Part shown: piece by piece, positions 35,871 through 43,640 of the stretch
How the letters are laid out: each line of letters opens with the position of its first letter
Position numbering within the stretch: position 1 is the first letter of the stretch
Assembly (NCBI RefSeq): GCF_003013395.1
Contig: NZ_PXZM01000046.1
Span: 1 to 54,453, forward strand
Reading direction: 5' to 3'
DNA: 54,453 bases
Origin: Brevibacillus fortis
Lineage (GTDB): Bacteria > Bacillota > Bacilli > Brevibacillales > Brevibacillaceae
The notes under the pieces: generated by a model
Databases searched by the model: none
What the model was told of the DNA's origin: nothing
What the model saw: only the letters and a program-made list of their open reading frames with translations
Program-made: the position numbers and the translations under genes

Positions 35871-36725
35871 CTATGATTTGGGATCAAAGATATCGCGCAA
35901 AGCATCCCCGAGCAGATACACCGTAAAAACGACTGCTGTAATCGCAAGACCAGGAAAAGTAGCGAGCCACCAAGCTTCTCGCAAGTAATTTTTCCCTTCA
36001 TTCAGCATCGTTCCCCACTCCGGCGTAGGAGGCTGGGCACCCAAACCGATAAAGCCCAGCGCCGAGGTTCCCAAAATGGCACTGCCAATGAACATGGTCG
36101 TATAGACGATCAGCACGTTCGAGATGTTTGGAATGAACTGGCGCGTAATGATCCACCAATTCGAGCTGCCGATGGAGCGGCTTGCTTCCACATATCCGGA
36201 TTGCTTGATCGAGAGTGCCGCACCACGGATCAGAATCGAAAAGGCCGGGATCGATGATATTCCTATCGCTACCATTGCATTTTCCTGACTTGGTCCGAGT
36301 ACAGCTACAATTGCTAGAGCAAGCACAATACCGGGCAACGCCAGCATGATGTCCATGATTCTCATGACAAGATTGTCGACAAATCCACCGAGGTAAGCGC
36401 ATGTCACCCCAATCAGCGTTCCTGCTACAAACGTCATGACAGACGCCAGCACAGCTACGGTCAGTGTCACTCGTGTTCCGTACAGCATCCGGGATAAAAT
36501 ATCGCGGCCAATTGCATCTGTCCCTAGCCAAAAGTCTTTCGACGGCCCTTGCATGAACGCTTCGTAGTACGTTTTCGTAGGATCATGCGGAGCAATCCAC
36601 GGCCCGATGATTCCCAGCAATACAATGCAGAGCATCATCAGGAAGCTGTATTTTGCTTTCTTTTGCTGCATGATCTTCTCCCATAATTCGAGACGAGGCA
36701 TGGACCATTGCTTGCTCCAAAACAT
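35871..36725 (-). CDS. Peptide ABC transporter permease (OppC-like)
   Basis: This 284-aa permease of the BPD_transp_1 family has six predicted helices, with a conserved N-terminal OppC segment (WIAPHDPTKTYYEAFMQGPSKD, GTDAIGRDILSRMLYG) and an EAA-type loop near EASRSIGSSNWWI. Starts 14-20 nt after AGGAGGGA and one base from oppB. Forms the membrane channel with OppB. Confidence 0.92.
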   Translation of the reverse strand: MFWSKQWSMPRLELWEKIMQQKKAKYSFLMMLCIVLLGIIGPWIAPHDPTKTYYEAFMQGPSKDFWLGTDAIGRDILSRMLYGTRVTLTVAVLASVMTFVAGTLIGVTCAYLGGFVDNLVMRIMDIMLALPGIVLALAIVAVLGPSQENAMVAIGISSIPAFSILIRGAALSIKQSGYVEASRSIGSSNWWIITRQFIPNISNVLIVYTTMFIGSAILGTSALGFIGLGAQPPTPEWGTMLNEGKNYLREAWWLATFPGLAITAVVFTVYLLGDALRDIFDPKS

Positions 36726-36726
36726 G

Positions 36727-37662
36727 CTACACTCCCTCCTTCGTGGTGTAGTCAATGCGGGGATCGAGAAGGGCGTACAGGACGTCAATCAAAATGACGA
36801 CAAGGACATAAACGATTCCAATAAACAGGGTCGTCCCTTGAATCATCGGAAAATCCCTAGAGCTAATTGCTTGAATCGCCAAGGTCCCTACTCCTGGCCA
36901 ACCGAATACTTGCTCGACAATCACAGCCCCACCCAGCAATCCAGCCAGTTCCAGGCCAATGACCGCCACAACTGGAATCATCACATTGCGAAAAGCGTGT
37001 CGCAGCAGCACAATTCGTTCATTCATGCCTTTCGCACGTGCTGTTCGGATATAGTCATTGGACAAAACCTCTACCATTCCGGCGCGAGTGAGTCGGCTGA
37101 GTGCCGTCGCCATCAACGTCCCCAGAGTAAACGCTGGAAGAACCATGTCTTTTAGCCCCGTCCCCCCTGCAATCGGAAACCAGCCCAAATGGACGGAGAA
37201 CACAAGGATGACGAGTAAGCCTAACCAAAAACCGGGGATGGACATACCAAAGGTGGAAAAGGTCATAATCGCTCCGTCGATGGGTGTATCCTTGTATTTC
37301 GCTGCCAGGACACCCAGCCCGATACCGATCACAACTGCCACCACGAGGCTGGCTACTGCCATTTTTGCTGTCGCGGGAAAACGGTCCGCAATTTCTGCGG
37401 TGACAGGTCGGCCCGTTTTCAGGGAAGTGCCGAGATCCCCTTTCAAAACACCAGAAGCATAGTCGAGATACTGGACGACAAGCGGTTTGTTCAAGCCCAG
37501 CTCTTCACGAAGCGTATCGATTTGTTCCGCAGTCGCTCGCTGCCCCAGCATGATCCGCACAGGGTCTCCGGGGATGAGATGAATGAGCAGAAACGTAAAA
37601 ATGGAGAGTCCAAACAAGACAATTATGCCCGACAATAGGCGCTTCACTAAATATTGCTTCAT
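36727..37662 (-). CDS. Peptide ABC transporter permease (OppB-like)
   Basis: This 311-aa six-helix permease has typical OppB N-terminus (QYLVKRLLSGIIVLFGLSIFTFLL), the segment HLIPGDPVRIMLGQRAT and the EAA loop YIRTARAKGMNERIVL. First permease gene of the peptide-transport operon. Its ATG overlaps the stop of a 21-codon upstream ORF by ATGA, so its translation may be coupled to that peptide. Confidence 0.92.
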   Translation of the reverse strand: MKQYLVKRLLSGIIVLFGLSIFTFLLIHLIPGDPVRIMLGQRATAEQIDTLREELGLNKPLVVQYLDYASGVLKGDLGTSLKTGRPVTAEIADRFPATAKMAVASLVVAVVIGIGLGVLAAKYKDTPIDGAIMTFSTFGMSIPGFWLGLLVILVFSVHLGWFPIAGGTGLKDMVLPAFTLGTLMATALSRLTRAGMVEVLSNDYIRTARAKGMNERIVLLRHAFRNVMIPVVAVIGLELAGLLGGAVIVEQVFGWPGVGTLAIQAISSRDFPMIQGTTLFIGIVYVLVVILIDVLYALLDPRIDYTTKEGV

Positions 37663-37724
37663 GATGTCTTCACCCAAATGTGAGTAACCGTATGAATTGG
37701 CTTCTTCTTGCTGTATTCCGGCAC
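37659..37724 (-). CDS. Putative 21-aa leader peptide translationally coupled to oppB
   Basis: On the minus strand a GTG start sits six bases after a strong GGGAGGAG. It opens a frame of 21 codons (MPEYSKKKPIHTVTHIWVKT then Ser) that ends in TGA, overlapping the oppB ATG as ATGA. The oppB start itself has only a weak GGGTG ribosome site, so coupling would make functional sense. It is basic, hydrophilic, with no known family. A chance ORF cannot be excluded at this length, but the combination of strong ribosome site and exact overlap is suggestive. Confidence 0.5.
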   Translation of the reverse strand: MPEYSKKKPIHTVTHIWVKTS

Positions 37725-37750
37725 TTTGCTCTCCTCCCTATTTTTCCACT

Positions 37751-37819
37751 AACGACACACGTCGTTATAGTGTCGTTATTATTTAAAAATAGTCTATTCT
37801 AAATTAACAGAAAGTTCAA
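37751..37819 (-). promoter_or_regulatory. Promoter and operator of the opp operon
   Basis: On the minus strand TTGAAC (37814-37819), 17 nt, TAGACT (37791-37796) forms a SigA-type promoter. Just downstream lies TAACGACAC, 11 nt, GTGTCGTTA, an inverted repeat at 37750-37778 on the plus strand. It contains two direct GTCGTTAT units at 37761 and 37772, 11 bp apart. The same direct pair recurs before the binding-protein gene. This placement suits repression by road-block. Confidence 0.6.
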
Positions 37820-37840
37820 CTCGTTTTTTCTTGCTCCTGT

Positions 37841-37874
37841 CAAAAGGAGCATGGCCTCTTTCAGCCATGCCCCT
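37841..37874 (-). terminator. Terminator of the dehydrogenase-hydrolase gene
   Basis: On the minus strand ggggcatggc / gccatgctcc (one G-T pair) is followed by tttt. Confidence 0.75.
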
Positions 37875-37894
37875 TCTAAGGAATCGCTACGCTG

Positions 37895-39781
37895 TCATTC
37901 CTTGCCGCGTCTCATCTGTAGCAATACGTTTGCCGTAAGCTGCGGGTGACTAATCGGAAAATAATGAGCGGCAGAGAGCCTTTCAATCTCTACATTTGCT
38001 TTCATGAAAGCATCCTCTGTTTCTTTTGTCAGCTCATACGTTTTATCCTGTGTCCCCCATACGATCTGGGCTGGAAAAGGGAACGGCTGTGTTGTCACCG
38101 CCATTTGCCGGAATTCATTCATAAAATAGCGCAGCACGTCTGTATGCGTCTTGCTGATGCGTGGGGATTGCAAGAGCTTCCCTGCCTTCTCTACATAGCC
38201 CATTGGCATTTCTTCCGAGGACTGAAATACCCCTTGCTCAAGCAATGCTTTTTCCATTTTGGCTGGCGTTAACTGCTTTTGCAAAAAACGCTGAAGAAGG
38301 GCCGGACTTTTCCCCAATCCCGCCAGCAGAGGAGAATACTTTGGCGCATGCAGGGGCGGCTGCAAAAGGTATATCTTCTCGATTTTTTCCGGCACTCGCT
38401 TTGCTGCCTCCCACGCCAAAAATCCACCAAATGAATGTCCTGCAAAATGAATGGGAGACGGCAGCTGTCGCAAAGCCTCTGCCACTGCCTCGATAAAGCC
38501 CTCGATCGGTTTTTCGTGATGGTGATAGGGCGATCTGCCAAACCCGGGCAAATCTAGTAACCATACAGGATGTTCACCCAGCTGTTCAGCTAGCGGGAGC
38601 AAATCGCTCATCTCACTGAAAAGCCCGTGCACGAGCAGCCACGGAGTACCAGAGCCTTCCTTTTTGTACGCGGCCATGCCTGCGATTTGCTCTCGATGAT
38701 AGCGAGGAGGTACTTTCTGATCCTTGACCGACAAACGATAGTCGAGGTCAGCAATCACACTGGGAAGATGAGTAGCTACGTCGTATGCATCGATGCCTTT
38801 TCTCGCTTTCATTTGTTGAAAGGGTGCGAGCGGGAAGTCTTTCTTTACGATGAAATCCATCGAATTGGCGGGTACCCCGAGCAAGCGGCTACCGCCGTTA
38901 TGCAGCATTTTTTTCAAAATCGATACCGGGAAAGGAATTGCCGGTGGCTTCATCCGTAATTCTTTGGCCATCAACGAAATGAGCTCTGAAAAAGATGGCG
39001 TGGCCATCCGCTCATTTAAGGCGTAATACGTTTGATGTTCGATATGATTTGCCTCGACAATCCCCACAATGACCTCGGCCAAATCGTCGACGGCAAGCAA
39101 GGGCAGCCACCACTCCCTGCCACCCGGAAGAACAGGGAATTTTCCACGTCGCATGGAGCTGACTACGAGCCCCAAGCCATCTGTTTGCTCTGTGTTCCCG
39201 GTGCTTCGCGGTCCAATGATCGTGCTTGGATTCACCACGACCAGTGGCATTCCTTTTTGATACGCCTCTTGTCGGAAATATAAATCGGCCAGAAACTTGT
39301 ATTTCTCGTAGCCTCCTGCCTCGCGGAAAAATTCGTTTGGCGCAAAAACATCCGTCACCAGCTTCCCGCTATCATCGTCAAACGGACTCATGTAGCCAAC
39401 GATATGGATCAGCTTTTGCAGACGCTGTTGTTTATGCAATTCATTTGCTACTGCTGCGAGGTGACTTGCTCCTTGTAAAATCACTTCCCTCCCCACCGTT
39501 TCATCCATCGAGATATCCATCGGGACACCTGCATGGATGATGACAGTAGCACGTAACACCTGCTCGTAATCGCTCGCTGATAATCCCAAGCCCGCTTTTC
39601 GCAAATCCCCCCGCAATGCTAGGCAATGGGAACTTTCTGTTGGTGTCATCTGCATAAGCAATTCATCCCACTTCTCAAGCGAACGAACCAGCGCCAGTAC
39701 GGTATGACCAGCCCTCGCCAACTGCTTTGTTACCTCCTTGCCGATAAATCCAGTTGCGCCTGTTATAAAAACAACAGCCAT
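37895..39781 (-). CDS. Fusion of extended SDR dehydrogenase and alpha/beta hydrolase
   Basis: This 628-aa two-domain protein has an N-terminal ~350-aa NAD(P)-dependent extended SDR/Male-sterility-like reductase (Rossmann motif TGATGFIG at 7-14, the YxxxK region in GGYEKYKFLAD, VVNPSTIIGP). The C-terminal ~260 residues are an alpha/beta hydrolase (HGLFSEMSD oxyanion region, nucleophile in GHSFGG, late catalytic His in AAHYFPISHP). Both active sites look intact, so it may reduce and hydrolyse linked substrates such as acyl or polyketide esters. It is controlled by the TetR regulator encoded upstream, whose operator lies in its promoter. AAAGGAGGA precedes the start. Confidence 0.85.
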   Translation of the reverse strand: MAVVFITGATGFIGKEVTKQLARAGHTVLALVRSLEKWDELLMQMTPTESSHCLALRGDLRKAGLGLSASDYEQVLRATVIIHAGVPMDISMDETVGREVILQGASHLAAVANELHKQQRLQKLIHIVGYMSPFDDDSGKLVTDVFAPNEFFREAGGYEKYKFLADLYFRQEAYQKGMPLVVVNPSTIIGPRSTGNTEQTDGLGLVVSSMRRGKFPVLPGGREWWLPLLAVDDLAEVIVGIVEANHIEHQTYYALNERMATPSFSELISLMAKELRMKPPAIPFPVSILKKMLHNGGSRLLGVPANSMDFIVKKDFPLAPFQQMKARKGIDAYDVATHLPSVIADLDYRLSVKDQKVPPRYHREQIAGMAAYKKEGSGTPWLLVHGLFSEMSDLLPLAEQLGEHPVWLLDLPGFGRSPYHHHEKPIEGFIEAVAEALRQLPSPIHFAGHSFGGFLAWEAAKRVPEKIEKIYLLQPPLHAPKYSPLLAGLGKSPALLQRFLQKQLTPAKMEKALLEQGVFQSSEEMPMGYVEKAGKLLQSPRISKTHTDVLRYFMNEFRQMAVTTQPFPFPAQIVWGTQDKTYELTKETEDAFMKANVEIERLSAAHYFPISHPQLTANVLLQMRRGKE

Positions 39782-39803
39782 TATTGCTTCCTCCTTTACG
39801 TCT

Positions 39804-39823
39804 TTAGTACTAATTAGTACTAA
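39804..39823. promoter_or_regulatory. TetR operator 2 (promoter of the fusion gene)
   Basis: The 20-bp perfect palindrome TTAGTACTAATTAGTACTAA fits the pattern TTAGNACTANNTAGTNCTAA, shared with the site before tetR. A possible -35 TTGAAA lies just upstream on the minus strand, so the site overlaps the promoter. Confidence 0.8.
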
Positions 39824-39840
39824 TCCATTTCAAAAAAATC

Positions 39841-40413
39841 CTACACTTGAATCAAGTGTAGAAGTGTCTGACCAGCGTTTACGAGTACTTGTGCATGGCC
39901 TTGCGATTCAGCCATGAGCATCGCTCCTTCCACAATGGTCACGAGCAAGACTGCCGTTTGCGGAATCGAGATATTTTCCTTGAATTCTCCACGGGCGATT
40001 CCCTCCACGAGCAGCTTTTCCGCTAGATTCTGCCATTCGATCAAGAACTCGTTGATTCGCGCTTTTACTTCTGGTATTTGTGCCGACAGTAAGGAAAGAA
40101 TCGGACAGCCTCCCACGCAGGAGCGCCCCTCCAGTTCCTCTGCGATGGTGGTAAAAATCAGCTCCACCCGCGCAGAAAGAGACAGGTCTGTTCGTTGCAG
40201 GATGGCTTCCAGTGCCCCTCTCAGCACGTTCATTCTGTAGCTGAGTACAGCTACGACGAGCTCCTCCTTGCTTTTGAAGTGGTAGTAGATGTTGGACTTG
40301 GAGACTCTGCTATGTGCTACGACGTCATCCATGCTGGTATTCATGAGTCCTTTTTGCAAAAACAAATCAGATGCAGTGACGATGACATGGTCACGGTTTG
40401 AGGTTCGTTTCAT
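39841..40413 (-). CDS. TetR/AcrR-family transcriptional repressor
   Basis: This 190-aa repressor has an N-terminal helix-turn-helix (MDDVVAHSRVSKSNIYYHFKSKEEL) and a helical C-terminal ligand domain with CVGGCPILSLLSAQ, as in TetR_C-type regulators of the YxaF/LmrA group. Located 59 nt upstream of the fusion gene on the same strand, with matching palindromic operators before both genes. The start codon lies only two bases from the operator and no Shine-Dalgarno is present, suggesting a leaderless message. Confidence 0.9.
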   Translation of the reverse strand: MKRTSNRDHVIVTASDLFLQKGLMNTSMDDVVAHSRVSKSNIYYHFKSKEELVVAVLSYRMNVLRGALEAILQRTDLSLSARVELIFTTIAEELEGRSCVGGCPILSLLSAQIPEVKARINEFLIEWQNLAEKLLVEGIARGEFKENISIPQTAVLLVTIVEGAMLMAESQGHAQVLVNAGQTLLHLIQV

Positions 40414-40415
40414 AA

Positions 40416-40449
40416 TTAGAACTATATAGTCCTAATGGGTGATTGTCAA
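40416..40449 (-). promoter_or_regulatory. tetR promoter with embedded operator 1
   Basis: On the minus strand TTGACA (40444-40449), 17 nt, TATAGT (40421-40426) is a near-consensus promoter. The palindrome TTAGAACTATATAGTCCTAA (40416-40435, plus strand) covers the -10. Only seven bases separate the -10 from the ATG, so the transcript should begin at or next to the start codon. Confidence 0.75.
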
Positions 40450-40466
40450 ACGTTCTAGTGTGGAGG

Positions 40467-40676
40467 AGAAGAAAAAGCGCAGTTCTCTTCGACTCTGACG
40501 CGCCAGCAGGGGGGAATTACTGTCCGTCTATACTTAAAAAAGGGGACCGTCGAGCCAAAGCCACCCTACGGGCGGAAGTATCTCAAAGATGAAGTGTTCG
40601 ACAAGCGTTGTCCCCTTTTTGAAGTTCCGACTGGGTAGGCGTTGTCAAGGTCTACGAGCCCTTCGCTTTTTCTTCT
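40467..40676 (+). repeat. Diverged 210-nt palindromic element (module B relative)
   Basis: The outer arms agaagaaaaagcg (40467-40479) and cgctttttcttct (40664-40676) pair perfectly. An inner stem pairs cttaaaaaaggggac with gtccccttttttgaag. Stem sequences differ from the module B copies at 132 and 54187, but unpaired or loop-proximal words are shared with the minus strand of those copies: ACTGTCCG and GAAGTATCTCA followed by TGAAG. This pattern of conserved loops and changed stems hints at a structured RNA. It lies between the tetR start and the DUF2785 terminator, with no ORF. Confidence 0.55.
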
Positions 40677-40716
40677 TACTAGCTTTGTAGGTTGACCGCT
40701 ACTTTTAATACTTAGT

Positions 40717-40756
40717 ATAAAAAAAGGTTGATGCCGTCTGTCCCGGCATCAACCTT
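40717..40756 (-). terminator. Terminator of the DUF2785 operon
   Basis: On the minus strand aaggttgatgccg / cggcatcaacctt (13 bp) is followed by seven T. Confidence 0.9.
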
Positions 40757-40762
40757 CATCAA

Positions 40763-41608
40763 TTAACTGATCGCAAACCTGTTACATTTCGTTACGGCAG
40801 CAAGCATGGTAGCCGTCAGCTCGTTTTCCTGGCTATCACGTGCCCTTCTGAGATAAAGACAGCGTAAAAAGTTTTTGCTGTTCACTCGAGAGATTGCTTG
40901 GGTACGGCTTTTCGGCAGTTCTGCACAGCTTGCCAAACCGTTGATCCAGTCAGCGAGCTCCTGCTCGGTAAGCAAACCTTTGTCTATCATGGTATCTACG
41001 ATGCTCGCGAGTCGTTCGTCCTCTTCCTCATTGAAAATGTGCTTTTCGTTATGCAGCACATGCTGGATCGCATGAAGAATGTCGCGTTGTACCGCTTGAT
41101 CGCTCTCTGGGCACTGCACTAGCTCTACGAACACGTCTGCACCGTGAGCGGTACTGTGAGCCCAGCCTCCCTCGGACAAATAGCCGCGCAAATCCTTCTC
41201 CTCTTGAAAATAGCGGAGCATGGCAGTTTTCACGTGCTGGAAATCAGCTTGCTCCAAAAAAGGCTTCTGTCTGTGACGGCGCATAATCAATGCAATCGGC
41301 AACGAAGAGAATGTCCTGGTAAATACGGATGGGTCGCTATCGCTGCCGATCTGATAGAACAAATGCTTTTCGTCGGTCAGTTCTCGCAGGAGGCTGCGCA
41401 ATTGTGCTTCCGTCAGCTGGTTCTCATCGAGAATCCAATAATAAAATGTCGGGTAGATGAGGTTATCTCGCAATTCCGGGTCAGGGTCCCCGATGTATTG
41501 CAGCAATAGTCCGACGAAATCCTGCAGCTGCTCACCTTCACGCAGCTGGTATTGTTCCTGCTCTAATCTTTGCAAATCCAGTATGAGCTTGGTTCTTGTT
41601 TCGCTCAC
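40763..41608 (-). CDS. DUF2785-domain protein
   Basis: This 281-aa cytoplasmic, largely helical protein is recognised as DUF2785 from segments such as DPELRDNLIYPTFYYWI, SVFTRTFSSLPIALIMR and LRGYLSEGGWAHSTAHGAD. The His-containing GWAHSTAHGAD is the best-conserved motif and could be catalytic or metal-binding, but no function is established. Third gene of an operon with DUF4272 and an alpha/beta hydrolase (4-nt overlap with the latter). Confidence 0.8.
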   Translation of the reverse strand: MSETRTKLILDLQRLEQEQYQLREGEQLQDFVGLLLQYIGDPDPELRDNLIYPTFYYWILDENQLTEAQLRSLLRELTDEKHLFYQIGSDSDPSVFTRTFSSLPIALIMRRHRQKPFLEQADFQHVKTAMLRYFQEEKDLRGYLSEGGWAHSTAHGADVFVELVQCPESDQAVQRDILHAIQHVLHNEKHIFNEEEDERLASIVDTMIDKGLLTEQELADWINGLASCAELPKSRTQAISRVNSKNFLRCLYLRRARDSQENELTATMLAAVTKCNRFAIS

Positions 41609-42333
41609 GTGTTCATCCCCCTCAACATGATTAAAATTTCCTCGATTACGATATCCGGTTCATCGTGATGAATATAATGCCCGCTGCGAGTAGCCATTCT
41701 TTGCTTACTCGATGTGGAAAGCCGCCTGAAATCAGCTTGCAGATGCTGTTCGATTGTTAAGATTTCTTCGTTCGGCCATTCCTCATCCCACACGTCCGGT
41801 AAGCCTCTCGTGATAATCGAGACAGGTATGTCGCTTTGCCGAAAATAGTCCACGATCTCTTGATAGCTCCGTATCTTATCAATCTTCTCGCTGTTTCGCA
41901 TCGGATTCTCGTAATATTCTCGATTGGCTGCGATAAGGTTTTCAGGCAAAACCTTCTCATAGGCGAGCTCCTTATATTCGGGAGCAGCGTCAACCAGAAC
42001 CAGCCCCGAAACGAGATGCGGATACAGGCTGGCAAACAGTCTAGCGACCAAACCGCCAAAAGAATGTCCGACCAAAATACATGACGGTTCCACCTCAATC
42101 TCTTGCAGCAACTCATACAGCTCCTCGACCAGATCACGACAAGTCCGCGGTACGACTGCCGCCGCTGGACTCCTGCCAATACCCGCCCGATCATAGGATA
42201 AGGTAGACGCTTCCTGCGAGATGCGGTTTTGAACGATCTTCCATGTCTCACAGCTATCGCCCATTCCGGCTAGAAAGATCACACACGGTGTCCCACTTTT
42301 TCGCGTATACAGCCTATGTATCCGTCGACACAT
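41605..42333 (-). CDS. Alpha/beta hydrolase
   Basis: This 242-aa protein has the oxyanion segment FLAGMGDSCETW, the nucleophile elbow GHSFGG and the late His in SGHYIHHDEPD. Substrate unknown. Overlaps both neighbours (20 nt with DUF4272, 4 nt with DUF2785), so the three are one transcript. Confidence 0.85.
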   Translation of the reverse strand: MCRRIHRLYTRKSGTPCVIFLAGMGDSCETWKIVQNRISQEASTLSYDRAGIGRSPAAAVVPRTCRDLVEELYELLQEIEVEPSCILVGHSFGGLVARLFASLYPHLVSGLVLVDAAPEYKELAYEKVLPENLIAANREYYENPMRNSEKIDKIRSYQEIVDYFRQSDIPVSIITRGLPDVWDEEWPNEEILTIEQHLQADFRRLSTSSKQRMATRSGHYIHHDEPDIVIEEILIMLRGMNT

Positions 42334-43492
42334 GATCCCAGTCGTCCTCCATATAACGGACCAGCCAATTCAATGCTCTATGTCTTTCCACAACAACTTC
42401 GTCATTCAAACCGCCTGCAACCGTGCGATTGTTGATGCGCGCATCCACGCATGCCCAGTCATAGCGATAGACTAAATCCGCCTGGTCGAGAATCTCTTGT
42501 TTGCTTCTCACAACCGCATTGCTGTAGAAGGTGTCATAGTCACCTGCGCTTCTGAGAGCGTCAATCGCAGTGGTCACATCACAAATCTCAGCTGGGAAAT
42601 TCAGCTCTTCTACATAACCGAGTGCCCACAGCAGTACCCAGTAGCATTCGTACATCCATACCATCTGAATCATATCGGTACGATCTGGCTGTGGATCATT
42701 CAAGAAGTCTCTCTCTTTTTCGGTAAAGAATTCAGCAGCGCCAAACTGCTCGATAATTCCCTCGATGAACTCCCGCTCTTCCTTGATTTGTCCGTTTTCA
42801 GCGATCCCTCCTGCATATACCGCAATCAAGCAGAGGGCAATCGCTCGCTGAACAATCTCATCCTTGCTCCTGATGACAGCGTCCTCATCCCCTACGATGA
42901 TAGGAAGATGCGGGATGTACGGAATGCCTTGCTCTTGCAATAGCTTGATGCTCCGCTCTTTGCGTGCTTCTCCTGACTGAGAGGGCTGAATATGTCCATC
43001 GATCAGGTCTACGCTGACCGTCACCAGAAAATCGTCCACTTCCGATTCTCCTGCCGTATTGAGAATCAGCATTCCTTGTTTATCGAGCATGTCTCCGGTA
43101 GGGAGAAAGACGATCCCGTGCACTTCTTCGGCAATCGCCATAATGGACGCAAACGTTTTCTGGTCGATTTCCTTGCTCGCCACGATTCCTACCGCCACAT
43201 TGAGCGCTGTAATTTGGTACAACAGCTTTTGCTGGACTTTCTCGTGGGGCGTTTCAATCTGCGCGAAGAAGCCGTACATCCCTTTTTTCATCTGGAGAAA
43301 CTCTTCTTGGTCATCGTCCTCGCGCATCAGATTGAATGTTATATTGCTTTTGCTAAACCATTTTTTATCTGTCACGGTCACGGCCCGCTCGTCTGCGGAT
43401 ACCTCTACCAATTGATCACGAAAAGCCTCGACAATCGCAGCGACTACTTTCTCGCATTGTTGGATGGAGACATAGATGGTGCATTGATTCAT
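42314..43492 (-). CDS. DUF4272-domain protein
   Basis: This 392-aa protein has a DUF4272 domain in its C-terminal half. The motifs are RAIALCLIAVYAGG, WALGYVEELNFPAEICD, LDQADLVYRYDWACVDARINN and VVVERHRALNWL. The N-terminal half is unassigned. No catalytic motif is known. First gene of an operon divergent from the SUFU-domain gene; AAGGAGG precedes the start. Such domains are often seen in immunity-type gene neighbourhoods, which is only a hint. Confidence 0.8.
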   Translation of the reverse strand: MNQCTIYVSIQQCEKVVAAIVEAFRDQLVEVSADERAVTVTDKKWFSKSNITFNLMREDDDQEEFLQMKKGMYGFFAQIETPHEKVQQKLLYQITALNVAVGIVASKEIDQKTFASIMAIAEEVHGIVFLPTGDMLDKQGMLILNTAGESEVDDFLVTVSVDLIDGHIQPSQSGEARKERSIKLLQEQGIPYIPHLPIIVGDEDAVIRSKDEIVQRAIALCLIAVYAGGIAENGQIKEEREFIEGIIEQFGAAEFFTEKERDFLNDPQPDRTDMIQMVWMYECYWVLLWALGYVEELNFPAEICDVTTAIDALRSAGDYDTFYSNAVVRSKQEILDQADLVYRYDWACVDARINNRTVAGGLNDEVVVERHRALNWLVRYMEDDWDHVSTDT

Positions 43493-43540
43493 CTGGTAAC
43501 CTCCTTGGCTGGGGGGGGAAAATTTTCACATTGCTGAATT

Positions 43541-43585
43541 TTGTAATCAATAGTCAATTATGGTATCCTAACGCTGTTTAATCAA
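43541..43585. promoter_or_regulatory. Overlapping divergent promoters
   Basis: Plus strand: TTGTAA (43541-43546), 17 nt, TATCCT (43564-43569). Minus strand: TTGATT (43580-43585), 17 nt, CATAAT (43557-43562). The two core promoters interleave, so RNA polymerase can occupy only one at a time. Confidence 0.5.
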
Positions 43586-43640
43586 GCACAAATCTTTATA
43601 GTTATCGGCGAATCTATCACGATGATTGAAGGTGAATCCT

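Noticed and set aside
43511..43518. G8 homopolymer as G-quadruplex or phase-variation tract
   Set aside because: Single short G-run outside coding sequence with no further G-tracts nearby; more likely a sequencing or composition quirk.
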